Positions 36,871-48,745 of a DNA stretch of 64,000 nt are shown here, piece after piece. How positions within the stretch are numbered: position 1 is the first letter of the stretch; the number at the start of each line of letters is the position of its first letter. Where the stretch lies: assembly GCF_963576545.1 (NCBI RefSeq), contig NC_083638.1, forward strand, positions 21,975,590 through 22,039,589. Direction: 5' to 3'. The translations under genes and the position numbers were made by a program. The stretch is from Limanda limanda. Taxonomy: Eukaryota > Chordata > Actinopteri > Pleuronectiformes > Pleuronectidae. The notes below the pieces were generated by a model. It saw only the letters and a list, made by a program, of their open reading frames with translations, had not been told where the DNA came from and did not search any database.

Positions 36871-39035
36871 GGTAACGGTGTCGCAGGCTAACCACCCTGC
36901 CTACTAACACCTGAGGCCATATTTTACCGCGGCTTTGCTGTGATGGCCAGAGAGATTACACAGAAACTAACTCAGGGAGAGCCTGCCAGCGAAAATGATA
37001 ACGCCGGCTAAAGTGGGACAGTGGGGCGGTGAATTCTGTTTGAAGAAGAGAATAAAATCTTAGAGATGAAAATTCAAATACACACGACTTATAAAACTTG
37101 CATATTTTGACATAAAACCCCCCGTCAACATGGTGCACTTAGCAGACTAAACCTATGACAGAGCTCTCGTGTTTCTTGTCGGAAAACATTTCAATCCCGT
37201 GACTCCGTCGGAGGCTCTACCTGCGCTGTATTTTTAAAACTAATCAAGCGCCTGTGTCAGAACATAGAGCTGGTGTTGGCAGAGCATGGGGCTCTTAGCA
37301 GGGCTGAATTTAGTGCTGACAGCCACTTCCTCCCACCACTTTCATACACGCACACACACTGAGAGACAACACCTGAGCTGATCGGTGGGAGTCGAACCCA
37401 TATCATTAGCAGGTCATTTCACTGCGGTAAAGGATGAGAAGATTAATGCCACTTTCACGTGCACTGTTAAAGTGACCGGAACTCGGGGCCAACATGGAGG
37501 GAAGTGAACAGTCTAGTGAAATATCCAAGCTGAACATTTGGCCACAGGGTCTGGACATGGTGGCGCTGAGAATAGCGATTAAGACAATATCAAAAAACTA
37601 AAAAAATCATGTAAGTGCAACTATATAACCTCTAATATACAAAGAGGCATACTCCAGTTTACCACCACCCCCATGTACACGGGTTGCGAGAGGCTCCAGA
37701 TAAAGGAGACTGGACGACTAGCGGGAGAATTATCCCGGCTATTGATTTTAGCTGTTGGGTATTACAGAAGGAAACAGCGGGTTTATCAGGCCAGGATCCC
37801 TCTGCACTTTCACTAACTAAACGAGTATTTTCCGGGCTTATCAGGCAAAAAGCCTATTACTGATGGTCTCAGCCTCCCCCACAACTAGACAAAGAGAGAG
37901 GTTTGGCCACCATTATGTAGCCACCGGATGGGTTAGGTTGCACTGCTCTTTTGGGGACCTCTAACACTTACACGGCACTTCACAAACCCAAACCCATGTC
38001 CATAGATTCAGCACCAATATAAAAAGTCCTCAGGGGTGTTGCAAATTGTTCATACTTATGTATTTTTATGGTTGTCTGCTAATGGACTTGTGACCTCCTC
38101 CGCCTCCATCTTCCTCTCTTGTTGTGTGCCTCGCTCCCTGTGGGTCAATGTCATTTCTATGGCTTCTCTATATGAGGACTATAACCAGAGATAATGGGAA
38201 GTGCTATAATCCCTGTGAGGAGCCTAATGCCGGCCTTAGTCACAGGAGGAAAAAAAGGTGTATGTTTTAATTACAGAGGGAAAGATCCGCACAGATACCT
38301 GCGAGGTCCCTCTCCCAGAATCCTCAGCGAGTGTCTTTCTTATCTGTGAAACCTGAGGAGAGCCCTGTTCTCAGTATTCACGCTGCCCTGTGTTAGCTGG
38401 CGTGAATTAAAAGTGCTCTCGTTATTTTAAAACGAAATTATACTCAGAGACATTTTGAATGTATACCCATTTCCCAATATTAATAATGAAGAGGAGTAGA
38501 GACAGAGAAAATTTCCCTCAGCAATTACTGTGGAAATCCATACACTGATCAATGTGCAATCCCAAGGATTGTCCTAATACGTATAAAATATAGACAACAG
38601 CACGTGCGTATGAATGTGCATGAATTTATCGTGGCGTAAAACGACCCCAACAAGATGAGAATATTATTGAGCAGATAAAAGCTGTGTGTAATGATTTACA
38701 TATTTCATCACAGGCAGCAATGAAAGTAAGTGATTAAACACAAAGTGAGAACGAGAGAGAGAAAGAGGGGGTGAGGAGGAGGAATATTGACAAGGCTGAA
38801 CAAGACAAACTGCTAAACAGAACAAAATGATAAAGAAATAAAACTACTTCCCACTTGGGTCAGCCATCCTCAAAGTCATCATGGAACAATAAGACATATC
38901 GGTTGAATATGTCTACCAGATGCTTTAGAGTGTGTGAGTGTAAGTCGGTCTCCTCTAACTAAATATTACAAGACAAGCCTTCATCCATTATGTCACCGCT
39001 TAAAGTCTCCATGATCTTTTCCACAAGGCGAGGAT

Positions 39036-39073
39036 GGAGTGGCGAGTGGCGAGTGGCGAGTGGCGAGTGGCGG
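39036..39073 (+). repeat. Heptamer tandem repeat (GTGGCGA)
   Basis: Four to five nearly perfect copies of a 7-bp GC-rich unit, followed by GGCGGCAGCGAG. It is CpG-containing and differs from the dinucleotide repeats that dominate the window. Confidence 0.9.
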
Positions 39074-39169
39074 CGGCAGCGAGACGGCGAGGACGACAGG
39101 AGAATCGTGGCCCTGGCTTGGCGCCCGCGGAGGGGCAGTGCTCTTCTGCCCACCGGCCTGTCTTTATGT

Positions 39170-39355
39170 CTCCAAGTCAGCCCTGTAATTTGCTCGGGGC
39201 GGAGATAAATCTTATCTCAGAGACCTGATTAAGTTTTTAATTTACACTCCAATCAATAGCCCGGGTCTATTGGCAATGTGTCTAAAACTCTATTTACCAA
39301 AGGATTCCCTGCTATCAATTGATCAAGGACCCGGCAGCCATAAATTATGGGGAAC
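39170..39355. promoter_or_regulatory. Candidate enhancer with inverted GATA pair
   Basis: Contains GAGATAA-ATC-TTATCTC at 39202-39218 (two GATA sites on opposite strands, 3-nt spacer), CTGATTAAG, TTTTTAATTTACAC, CCAATCAATAG and the palindrome ATCAATTGAT at 39314-39323. No simple repeat and no coding frame. Confidence 0.35.
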
Positions 39356-41039
39356 ATGTGTGTGTGTGTGAGTGTGTGTGAGACAGAGAGCGAGGGGAAA
39401 CGGAGAGAAAGAAGTACAAGAGTGAGAAAGTGGAAGAGCCGGGTCGTATGTGACTGATTTTAGGATCGAAAAAAAGAGATATGAGATGAAGCCTTCCTAC
39501 GGACGTTCCCTACATGACCTGAGAGTGACACCAACACACAAAGCCCTGCTAAATAACTCTTCAATAATATTCACTTCAAACAGCTAAGTCTACCTATGGC
39601 AGGGAGAGGTGCAATGTAAATGAGCGGCAGCATCTATGCAAAACCCCCCCAGACTGACTCACTGCCACGAGACTTTTAAAAGATTCACACCCGGAGCTCC
39701 CTTTCTAAACGTCTGGACAAGTAATACCTCCCACTTCCGGCCCTTTCTGCATGAGCGCCGTTATCTGTTTACAGTGCCTACTTTCCCAACGGAACTGTAA
39801 AAAAGGAATCTGCTGGGATCTGGGTTCCCCACACAGAATTCTTACTTTACAGCTCTCCTCCAGCCTAGCCCCCATGAAAATCCTGCCTGGGAAACTGAGG
39901 GAAGGATTGTTCAGACCTTAAGTTTACACATATGACATCCAGGGGGGAAAAAAAGCTATTTTTTTTCTGTTGGCTATTTCCAGCAGTTCACATGTTTGGT
40001 TAGGATTAAAGAAGATGTGAGGATTAGCCACGCGGCTCTGAATCAGAACTGTAAAGGTCCAATTAATCGTACGCGAGACCACCTTCACCCGATAAGCGCG
40101 TGAGGTTCGGGCGAGAAGACAAAGGCGGCATCGTTCTGTTGCAGAGTGAAAAAGAAGAAAGGGCACAGATACAGTTCAGACTCCTCTCTGCTGTTCGCCC
40201 TGCAGAGGAAGTGGAGGGGGGGGGGGGAAAGAGGGCAAGCGTTATCACTGTGGAGAAAGTGTCGTCATGGCGGTTCTGCTCTGACCCTGCTGACTCGCCG
40301 ATTCCTTAACGTGAGATCATTTTAGACAGCTGACCTCAATATCATTGTGCTCTGAGGACGAAACAGATCCAATGAAGCTTCTTATTACCCGGCACCTCCA
40401 CCGCTATCGCCCGGCCTCCAAAACAGGAGCAGGACACAGTTTAAAAAAGCCCTAAAATACAGAAGTCTCCTTTTTTTCTTCCTGCACCACCATTAAGAGA
40501 AATTAGGGACAAAGTAAACAAGTCCTCTCTCCTCCTTTTTCCACAGGGAGATATAAATAACTGAGAGGAAAGATATTCTTAAGAAATCCCTTATTTGACA
40601 AAGTAGATAAATGCAGACTTTGCTATGTCAAGGGAAGAAACTATTCCCACAGCTTCTCACCAGGTCAGTCGCGCCAGCAGTGCGTGTTTCCACCCAGTAC
40701 TTAAAATTACAACGTTAAAAAATAAAAATGAGGTAGAAAAATATTGTTGTAACAAATGTTTGGGAGGATGTTATGTAGTACCATGCCATTAGTGGAGAGG
40801 CTGTCTGGTAAAATCAGGCATAAACATGTGTCAGAACTATATATAATTATAGTTGAAAAACTTCCGCATGGGAGTATGAATCACCTCTGCAGCTGGCTGG
40901 CGTGGCAGGAGAGCACACGGCGCCCTGCTATCCTCACCTTCATAACTGCACCGGGAAGGGGGGGGGGCAAACATGGGACACATGCCGGCTAAAGAAGACA
41001 GACGGGCTCACGCCAGGTCGGAAAGCCCAACTTGCTGGT

Positions 41040-41345
41040 CCTCGGCCCCGGATTATCTAAAGAGCCACCGACAGATACGTGTAATCAGCCCCATCCCCAT
41101 GTTTCTCCCTCTCACTCGCTGCCTCTCTGGCTAATGTCTCCGCCTGATTCGATTGAGGCAATTAGGCAGTAATCTATAGAGCTGGGGAGTGATGGAAACA
41201 TTTCCCACTGTCCTCCTCATGTTTCTCTGAGCTGCTATAATTAGCTAACTTTGTTTCTCATTAAACATCAGAGCAGTATTTACATACCCGGATCCAATTT
41301 GGCTCTGTAGCGCCCATTCCTTATAAACCGTCTCCAAACCCTGAA
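41040..41345. promoter_or_regulatory. Candidate conserved non-coding element
   Basis: Cores include GATTATC, CTGATTCGATTGAGGC, GGCAATTAGGCAGTAATC, CTATAATTAGCTAAC and TCATTAAACATC. It ends just before the poly(G) run at 41372. Confidence 0.33.
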
Positions 41346-41371
41346 ACATGTCTATAAACAAAGGAGCTGTA

Positions 41372-41387
41372 GGGGGGGGGGGGGGGG
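41372..41387 (+). repeat. Poly(G) run of 16
   Basis: Uninterrupted guanines; exact length is prone to sequencing error. Confidence 0.9.
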
Positions 41388-44300
41388 CTGTAATCTGCAG
41401 TTATTTCATTCAAACATGTATATATATTTAAACAGAGTGTATCTAGAACGCGCAGATTAGAAACAGTGTCAGAGGATGTGTACATAATGCAGCAGCAGAT
41501 GATCGTTCCACGGCAGTAGAAGTAAATGAATGCTATATAGGCCTGTTATGCTGGGATGTTTGATTTCAGAAATGGAGGATGTATGCTTCAATCCCTGGTT
41601 TCAATGAGCCATCGAGGGAACTGGAACGCTAGACCCACTTTTATTCCCCTATGGCTCATATCCAGTTAAACCCTTTTTGCAGGGAACGGGAAAATGCAGT
41701 ATCACACAGAATGATGGGGGAGAACATTCAAACTCAAATGCACACGGACATATCTTAACTGCCTCATTTGAGAAACTATGAAACAGAGTTTAACATTCTG
41801 TACATCTTATCCTATGTCTGATATTTTAAAGAAAACACATAGCAAGGCTGACAAGATTAAGTGTTAAAAGTTCATTGGTGAATAAAGTGAACTTTCCTTG
41901 GTGTTTAAAACATGAAGCTCCATTTTATACATCATCCATCTCCAGAGTAATTGCAGAATTCTTCACATTGTGGCAGCACAACACTTTAGAGTTAGTGTTA
42001 ACATACATACATCTGAACATAATTACTCCCATTCATTTCCAAACATCATGGAGAAGGGTTACTGTAATGGTTTTACATAGTATATTCTATAGTTTGAAGG
42101 GAATTCTGAATGTCATATTCAAATAGATATATTCAGTGAAGCCTGAGAGATAGAACATACATTTTTTGTATTCTATATATAATTTGCACTTATCCCCACA
42201 GGATAATAAGTTCCTGCCACTAAATAACGCTCATTCACTGCAAACAAAGGGAGACCTAACAGTCTGCAAAATTAAACAGAAAATAAAGTTTGATTTCCCT
42301 CATTTAAAGTTTATAATCTCTTTTTTGATTTACAATATCCTTTAATATTTCTATGATGTCGATTTTAAAGCCATTCTGTGTTTGGGATTCTTTTAAGAGA
42401 CAGGTAAGCCCATTAAAATCAGCAACCAGTCATAAAGTGATACAAGGGTCATCAGGAGATGACTTATCCCCAGGCAAATCTAGAATATCAAAAGGCATCA
42501 TTTCAATAGATGATTGACTGTGAAGTTTAATCAAAAAACCCTCCGTGCTTTTGACGTTGTGCTGAAGAAATAATAAAATAATAGGATTACAGATGGACGG
42601 ACCTACCGATCACTATATCTGGGGGTGGGGATAAAATGCAGTGGTAAAAAAATTCACAAAGAAATCTAAAATGACATTCAACGGCAAGGGGATGGAGGAA
42701 AACCCTCTGCAAACCTGAGCTGTGGCTGAGTCTGTCTGAGCACAGTGCAAAGCAGCCTGTTGAGCTGAACAACAGAGGTCGCAGGAAGACACAGAGAATC
42801 CCAAAAGAGTGGAAATCTCTTTACAGCTACTTGGGCCTGTAGCAGCTCCACCAGAGTCGTACGGAAAATTGTAAAAACTTTTTTTTTTCCCTGTTGATAT
42901 GCAAAGCAGCGTGGATAACTTTGCGTCACCATAGTAACGCTGCCCCTGCTTTGCAAAGATGTAATGATTAATGGTGCTTTTGATAACACGGATGAAATCG
43001 GTGTTCCAGCACGAACACAACGCGTGTGTAGTGCATGTGTGTGTCGTGCATATGTGTGTGTTGTGCAGGGACGGCAGCAGGATCACTGACACCCTAGTGA
43101 TTGGCGCAGGCACTGCATCTAGGTACAAAGCTAACTCTCGGTTTGTGTATGTTTCTTTCAATTTCTGCAGCACTCTTTATAGAGTTTGCGCAGATATATC
43201 TTCTATAGAAGAAGCAAACAAACTAATCTAGCCGACATTTAGACAATTAAAACGCTGCTAGCACAAAAGCTTCTACATTCAGGCTACTGTCAAAGGTTAG
43301 CTGCTTCTTAAATCCCTGCTTTTAACAAATTACTAATGACACTTGAGCAGGGATTTCTAACCATAAGTTAAAGCGCTGCAACAGGTAACAACTTGATGTA
43401 TATTGTAAAATGCAGCTAAATCAAATTAGTTTAACGTGGCTTTTCCTCTCATCTTAAATCCTCCTTAAGATCGCCTGAAACTATAATGTGTGCGGGATAT
43501 GTACACTTTATTTTATTGGAATCAAGCACAAACAGATTACATAGGCTGAATTCTGACAGGTTGAACAATCCTAAAGCTTTAATAGCTTAATGTTGGGATG
43601 TGACTAAAGCGCACAGAAATCCAATCTACTCGTTGCTTGCCTATGGTGTGATGTGGTGTAGCTTGAATCCAGGCTGAGAAGAAGGGTAATTCAATCAGCA
43701 GCACTCCAGCCTGACACAGATTCACTTTGTCAGTCGCGCTTTACCAGTAATTCATCTTTCTGAAAACAGACACAAACCCGACAATCATTTCTTTCAACTC
43801 CGATACCTGGCAAAGGGGTGGGTGAAGATGTAATAACAGGCTTTCATTGGCTAACACCGGGATGTCTTCGGAGGGGCAAGTTTCCTTTTCTCGATGTCGC
43901 TGACAAAGTGAAAGCTAGTTAAGAGTGAGAAAAAAAGAGTGTAATTCCTGTGATCACGCCTTTAAACGGACTATATGAACGCGCAAATGCATTGGACTCC
44001 TCGTGGAATGCATAAGTAAACAGAGAGCCGTGTGGAGGGGTCCAGATGGGCAGGCAGGAAGGCCCCTCTGGCCCTGTGTGCAGAGCTGCAGCCGGCCTGG
44101 CCTGAGCCACAGAGGGTTAACTGCACTGCCCAGTCACAGGCGTGAAGTGAAACAATGAAATAATGGCAGCGAGTGAACGCTCAAAGGCAGGGGGCAGGGT
44201 GGGTGTGTGAGGGTGGGGGCTCGCCATAGGCTCCTGCAGATGTTGCCGGGCCTCGGCGGGTCACACAATCACATGTATTAGCATTCCTGATAGAGGGAGC

Positions 44301-46009
44301 CCGGATTAGGGAGCTGAATGCCTTTCTCAACTCTGTCAGGGGTTGAACATGCTGGACAAGCAACAGCACAGGGAGAGAAATCCCAGACGTGTGGTGAGGA
44401 AAGGTGGGAGACCGGAGTGCAGGGAGAAGAAAGGCGCCCTGGGACGGCGTCCGGGGAGGACCGGGTCACAGAAAGAGCCGGCACAATGTTCAGGGCACGG
44501 AGGGAAGTGCAGAGAAAGGCAGACGCAGAGTGAGATTGACAGACAAATTGCACCGAAGTGACTAAAACAGCTAATGAAAGAGTTTAACAAACAGACAATA
44601 AAGAGAAATCAAGCATGTGATAATTGAACGGTTTTGTGAGGGTGGCGGAGGGAGTGCACATGTGAAACGAAGATTTCTATTTGTGGCAGAATGAGTGAAT
44701 GAGCGGAGACAAATGGCTTTCTTTCTTCTTTGTGTGTTCTGAGCGAGCCGGGGCGAGCGAGAGAGAGAGGGAGCAGAGACAAAAGCTTTTTCTGAGTGGA
44801 TGTGTGTGCCGTCCCGTCCTTGTTTCCCAGGACAGAGGTCTGGAGAGGCCTCATATTTCTGGCTGCTGTCAGGCCGGGGGTGAGAAGCAGAGACAGCGAG
44901 GGGCAGCTGTTTTCTACGAGGTGCCTTGACTCCCTCACACTTGGCCTTTTGATCCAGCACGGCTCCCCCCCCCCCCCCCCCCCCCCCATGTGTATGTATG
45001 CATGAGTGTGTGTCAGTCTATATGTATGTCGGAGGGGGGAACACATGAAAGTGGGGGTGTAATTGGCGCAGTAAGTAGGCACAAGTGGTGGCAAACCACG
45101 GAACAAACACTAAAAGTGAAGCAGTAAAACCGAGTGAGAGGCCCGTGCTTTTGCTCTGTTCCTCTCTCTTTGTTTTAGCACAAGACAAATAATTTCCCAG
45201 GAATGCAGCAGGGCCAGTTTGATATGGATGTGTATTCAGCAGAGATTGAAAAATATAGAGGGGGCAAAACATAGTAAGACATACTAACACAAACACAGTG
45301 AACAACTCCAACTCTTCTGCTAACTAATCCATGCGTCTGAGGATTAAAGGAGAAATCCAAGACAAACGTGAAATTGTAAACATCTTTTGTTCATATTTCA
45401 CACATCCTCTTCTCTAGTGATGTTTTTATACAGTCTCCTGTTTTCATATTTTTATAATCTTGCTTGCTCCAACACACCACAACAAATTCTTTGTATGTCT
45501 TAACCTACTTGGCAAAGAAAACCTAATTCTCATTCTTATCAGGTAGACCGGATGATAACATGAAGTCATAAAGCCATTCTGAAGTGTGTGCAAGTTGCCT
45601 CGCTTGCAGAATTGCAAATGTTCTTTAATTATCAAAAACTGTATTCGCACCTTTTAACTCAACCGCCCGATTGTGGTTTCATGACTACAAATAATGATAT
45701 GTTGTTTGCAACAACAGGAAAAGACTCATATTTCAGACACTGGTTCTGTATAACAGTAAAAATAGGGCCTCGTATGTGGGCTCAGTTGCACCATCTATGG
45801 TTTTGTGTAACAGCAGGTATATTTTTATACTGGAACATGTACAGTTGGAACATTTTCCGTGCATCCTGCTGTCACCGTCCTCAGATCCCTGACAACAAAG
45901 CGAAAAAAGAAAAAAAAACAGGCAGCGACACAGAGAGCACATAAAACCTTCAGATTTGACAGTTAAGGGAGGTGTACCTTTGTCCCCAGCCAATGACTAT
46001 CAGCGACTC
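41388..46009. other. Non-coding stretch
   Basis: AT-rich unique DNA from 41.4 to 43.9 kb, then GC- and GA-rich sequence around 44.0-45.1 kb including the C23 run. No exon supported on either strand. Confidence 0.5.
44965..44987 (+). repeat. Poly(C) run of 23
   Basis: The longest homopolymer seen in the window. The complementary strand is a 23-G run that could form a G-quadruplex. Confidence 0.9.
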
Positions 46010-46130
46010 TACAAGTTAATATTTGCTTCTGCCTGCTCATAAATTTGCATTACATTAGAGCCTGACCTAAATGCATTTTCATCACCCAGAGTAATTAGCT
46101 GAGCATTAGTTGTAGGAGAGAGGGAGTACT
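46010..46130. promoter_or_regulatory. Candidate conserved non-coding element with POU octamer
   Basis: A perfect ATTTGCAT at 46043-46050 is followed by TTACATTAGAG and GAGTAATTAGCTGAGCATTAG. Another octamer lies at 46485-46492. Confidence 0.28.
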
Positions 46131-46926
46131 ACTACGAGTCTGAATCCTTCCTGGATGGGGTGGTGGCTAGACACCAGCTCCAGGAGGGATGGCTGCACAG
46201 TCGAGCTGAGCCGGGCCAGCAGATGAAAGAGGAAGTAAACAGGGCCAGAGTACTGCCTCTTTAATCTACTACATTAACTCCGACACCACAAGGGGAGGAG
46301 CCAGCGTGCAGGCAAACGACACAGCCACACAAAAGGGGAGTGTCAATGAGGGGGTAATAAGGAAAGACAATGAGTAAACAAGCAGGGGAAGTCCAGGCCT
46401 GGCATGCTCGAAACTCCCTGCTTCTCACTGCCTGGCACACACAAAAGCCCTGTTGTAATTAGCCACCCCAATAGGTTGTTTAGCATTTGCATATAAATGC
46501 CCTCACAGGCAAACGCTAAACAGGCTGACACAAGCCATGCCCAAAACAGACGTTCGCCACACCTCTACCCCTCCAGGAGGTCCCAGGGGTCCACTTACGC
46601 CGGGGTACCCCCTCCCCTCGCCTCGTGCTCGTACCCACTGCAGGCAAGCTGGCATCCATTACACACAATGAATAGTGTGGGTAACTCGCTTCTTGTTTCT
46701 GGAGGGATTGTGAAACGCAGTGTAGCCAGGCTTCCTGTTGCAGGCCCACACAGGCGTCTGTCATGTGAAAGTACATTTTGCCCTGACCACAGGGCTGAGG
46801 CCCAACAAAGCCCAGGGTGCAGGTGTCAGTCTGTTGTTTTTCTCGAAAAAAAAAGTTCAACCCGGACGACAGGAAAGACCTAGATAAACTGTGAACCAAT
46901 CATGCATCCATCTGCACGTGTGCGCG

Positions 46927-46928
<2 letters not shown>

Positions 46929-47012
<84 letters not shown>
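46929..47012 (+). repeat. Longest CA microsatellite in the window
   Basis: About 42 uninterrupted CA units (84 nt), non-coding. Confidence 0.97.
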
Positions 47013-47015
<3 letters not shown>

Positions 47016-48644
47016 CCAGGGGGGGTCTACAAAAAGTGTGAGAAACGAGCGTTCTGTCACGACCAGGGTCAAACATACAGGTTTGTTTAATGTACCCTGT
47101 AGTGGTTTATTTGTTGCAGGGTAAAGCCAGGTGGTGGATTACACAGAGGCAGACACAATGTACACAATGTTTAACAAGAGGAGACAACTTTTATAGTTTC
47201 CATTCCTTATTATTTTCCCAGAGAATAGTATAAATTGACTTCTGCCTTATTTCAACGCTTCCTCTTCTATCTACTGTTGTTTTCAAACGGCGACTTAAAC
47301 AAAAAAAAAAACACTATTAAGGAAGGAAGTGATGAGACTGGTGCCCTCCCTCCTTCCCTCCCGATGCCCTGACCCACTGCTCCTCTCTTCTCTCTCCTTC
47401 CACCAAACCCATATTCTCTCCAGCCTCAACACAGGCTGGGTCACCTGCACACTGGTCCTGCTCCGGCTCCACCACACTAGCTCTTCGTCCTGTGCAAATC
47501 CTCAACCCACGGGTGCAATGTTTTCTGAGCTTTGCTTGTGGCACAGGAGGGACCACGGCACGAAAAAAAAGCCATTGGCAATAAAAACCACGTCTCTCAC
47601 CTGCCGTGTGGCCTGTTGTACCCTATCGGGGCATGATCCAACATGAGGAAACACCTGGCTCCTACAAAAAGCCTGTTTTACAGCCACGCTCCTCCATGTG
47701 CACTTGAGTTGCAGCGACATCACTCACTCCGCAGAGGATATGCTGCCCAGATTAAACCCCCGATCTCTGAGGCCATTTCATTTATATTACTATCAAAATG
47801 TGCATGATTTAGAACGGCGCGGGGGGGGGGGAGTGCTTAAATGTTGCCATGAGGGAGAATAAAATGGAAGCAAAAGAGAGGGAAAGACTTGAAAAGGGGA
47901 GAGAAACTGTTGTAACAGTTAGTATCCGTTTTTAAACCCAGCTCTTACCTCAGAGTGACTTCCTATATGTGGTTAGAGTGTGTTTTGTTTTAGTGCTTCA
48001 CACAACAATACCCGCAGTCAAAGTCTTACCATCTGAATTAAACAGAACAGTCAAATATCCGGTCCCTAGCTAGCAGAATAGAAGTAAATGTCCCTTTAAT
48101 TAGACTTGAAAATTAAGCGTGAGAAACTTGCAGGTGATAGATAAGGTGACAGAAGGCCTGTTTTTAAACTCCAGGCATCATCATTATTCAGCATATGGCC
48201 TTCTCCTGTTTGTATTGGGGCCTTCACCAGAACATGAAAAAAAAAACAGCCCCTCCTCATCTTCATTCATTAAACAGTAGGGAAAATGAATGCCATGGTG
48301 ACCAGACGAGGCGAGTGACGTCACAAAGCCGAGGTCACCGGTCTGTCACGGCCGTCTAGCCCTGTGTCAGCCCCATGGGACCTGCCTCCCCCCCCCCCGA
48401 CTCTGCTCCAGCCTAAACCAAATCTCTGCTCCGTGGCAGTGAACGTCAGAAGGAAAACCAAACAATCACAGAGGGCTCCGTGTCCAATATGTAAACGCCG
48501 CGGCGCTGTCGCTGTCATGAGACATCAGCGACCGGTGCAAAACAGCAGTTAGAGCGTGGCCTGCCAGAGAGGTGGGAGCACGAGGACCAGCCGACCAGAA
48601 ACGCCTTTAAACCGGATGAATATACATGTTTTACTCGCTTTGTG

Positions 48645-48698
48645 TATGTGTGTGTGTGTGTTAGGGAGAGAAGAAGCATGTCTATTCCTCCTCAGGCT

Positions 48699-48735
<37 letters not shown>
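48645..48735 (+). repeat. GT run then CA run in inverted arrangement
   Basis: A GT tract (about 48645-48661) and a CA tract (48701-48735) flank a spacer of about 40 nt, the same arrangement as at 19512-19604. Confidence 0.85.

Positions 48736-48745
<10 letters not shown>

Noticed and set aside
37388..37400. GGGTTCGACTCC on the minus strand, like a tRNA T-arm/B box
   Set aside because: No matching A box, acceptor stem or anticodon arm upstream, so neither a tRNA nor a clear tRNA-derived SINE.
42613..43173. Minus-strand frame of 186 codons
   Set aside because: No recognisable motif or good splice context; length is within chance expectation for 64 kb.
24242..46492. Possible enrichment of POU octamers (ATTTGCAT)
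   Set aside because: Four seen against about two expected by chance on both strands; not significant.
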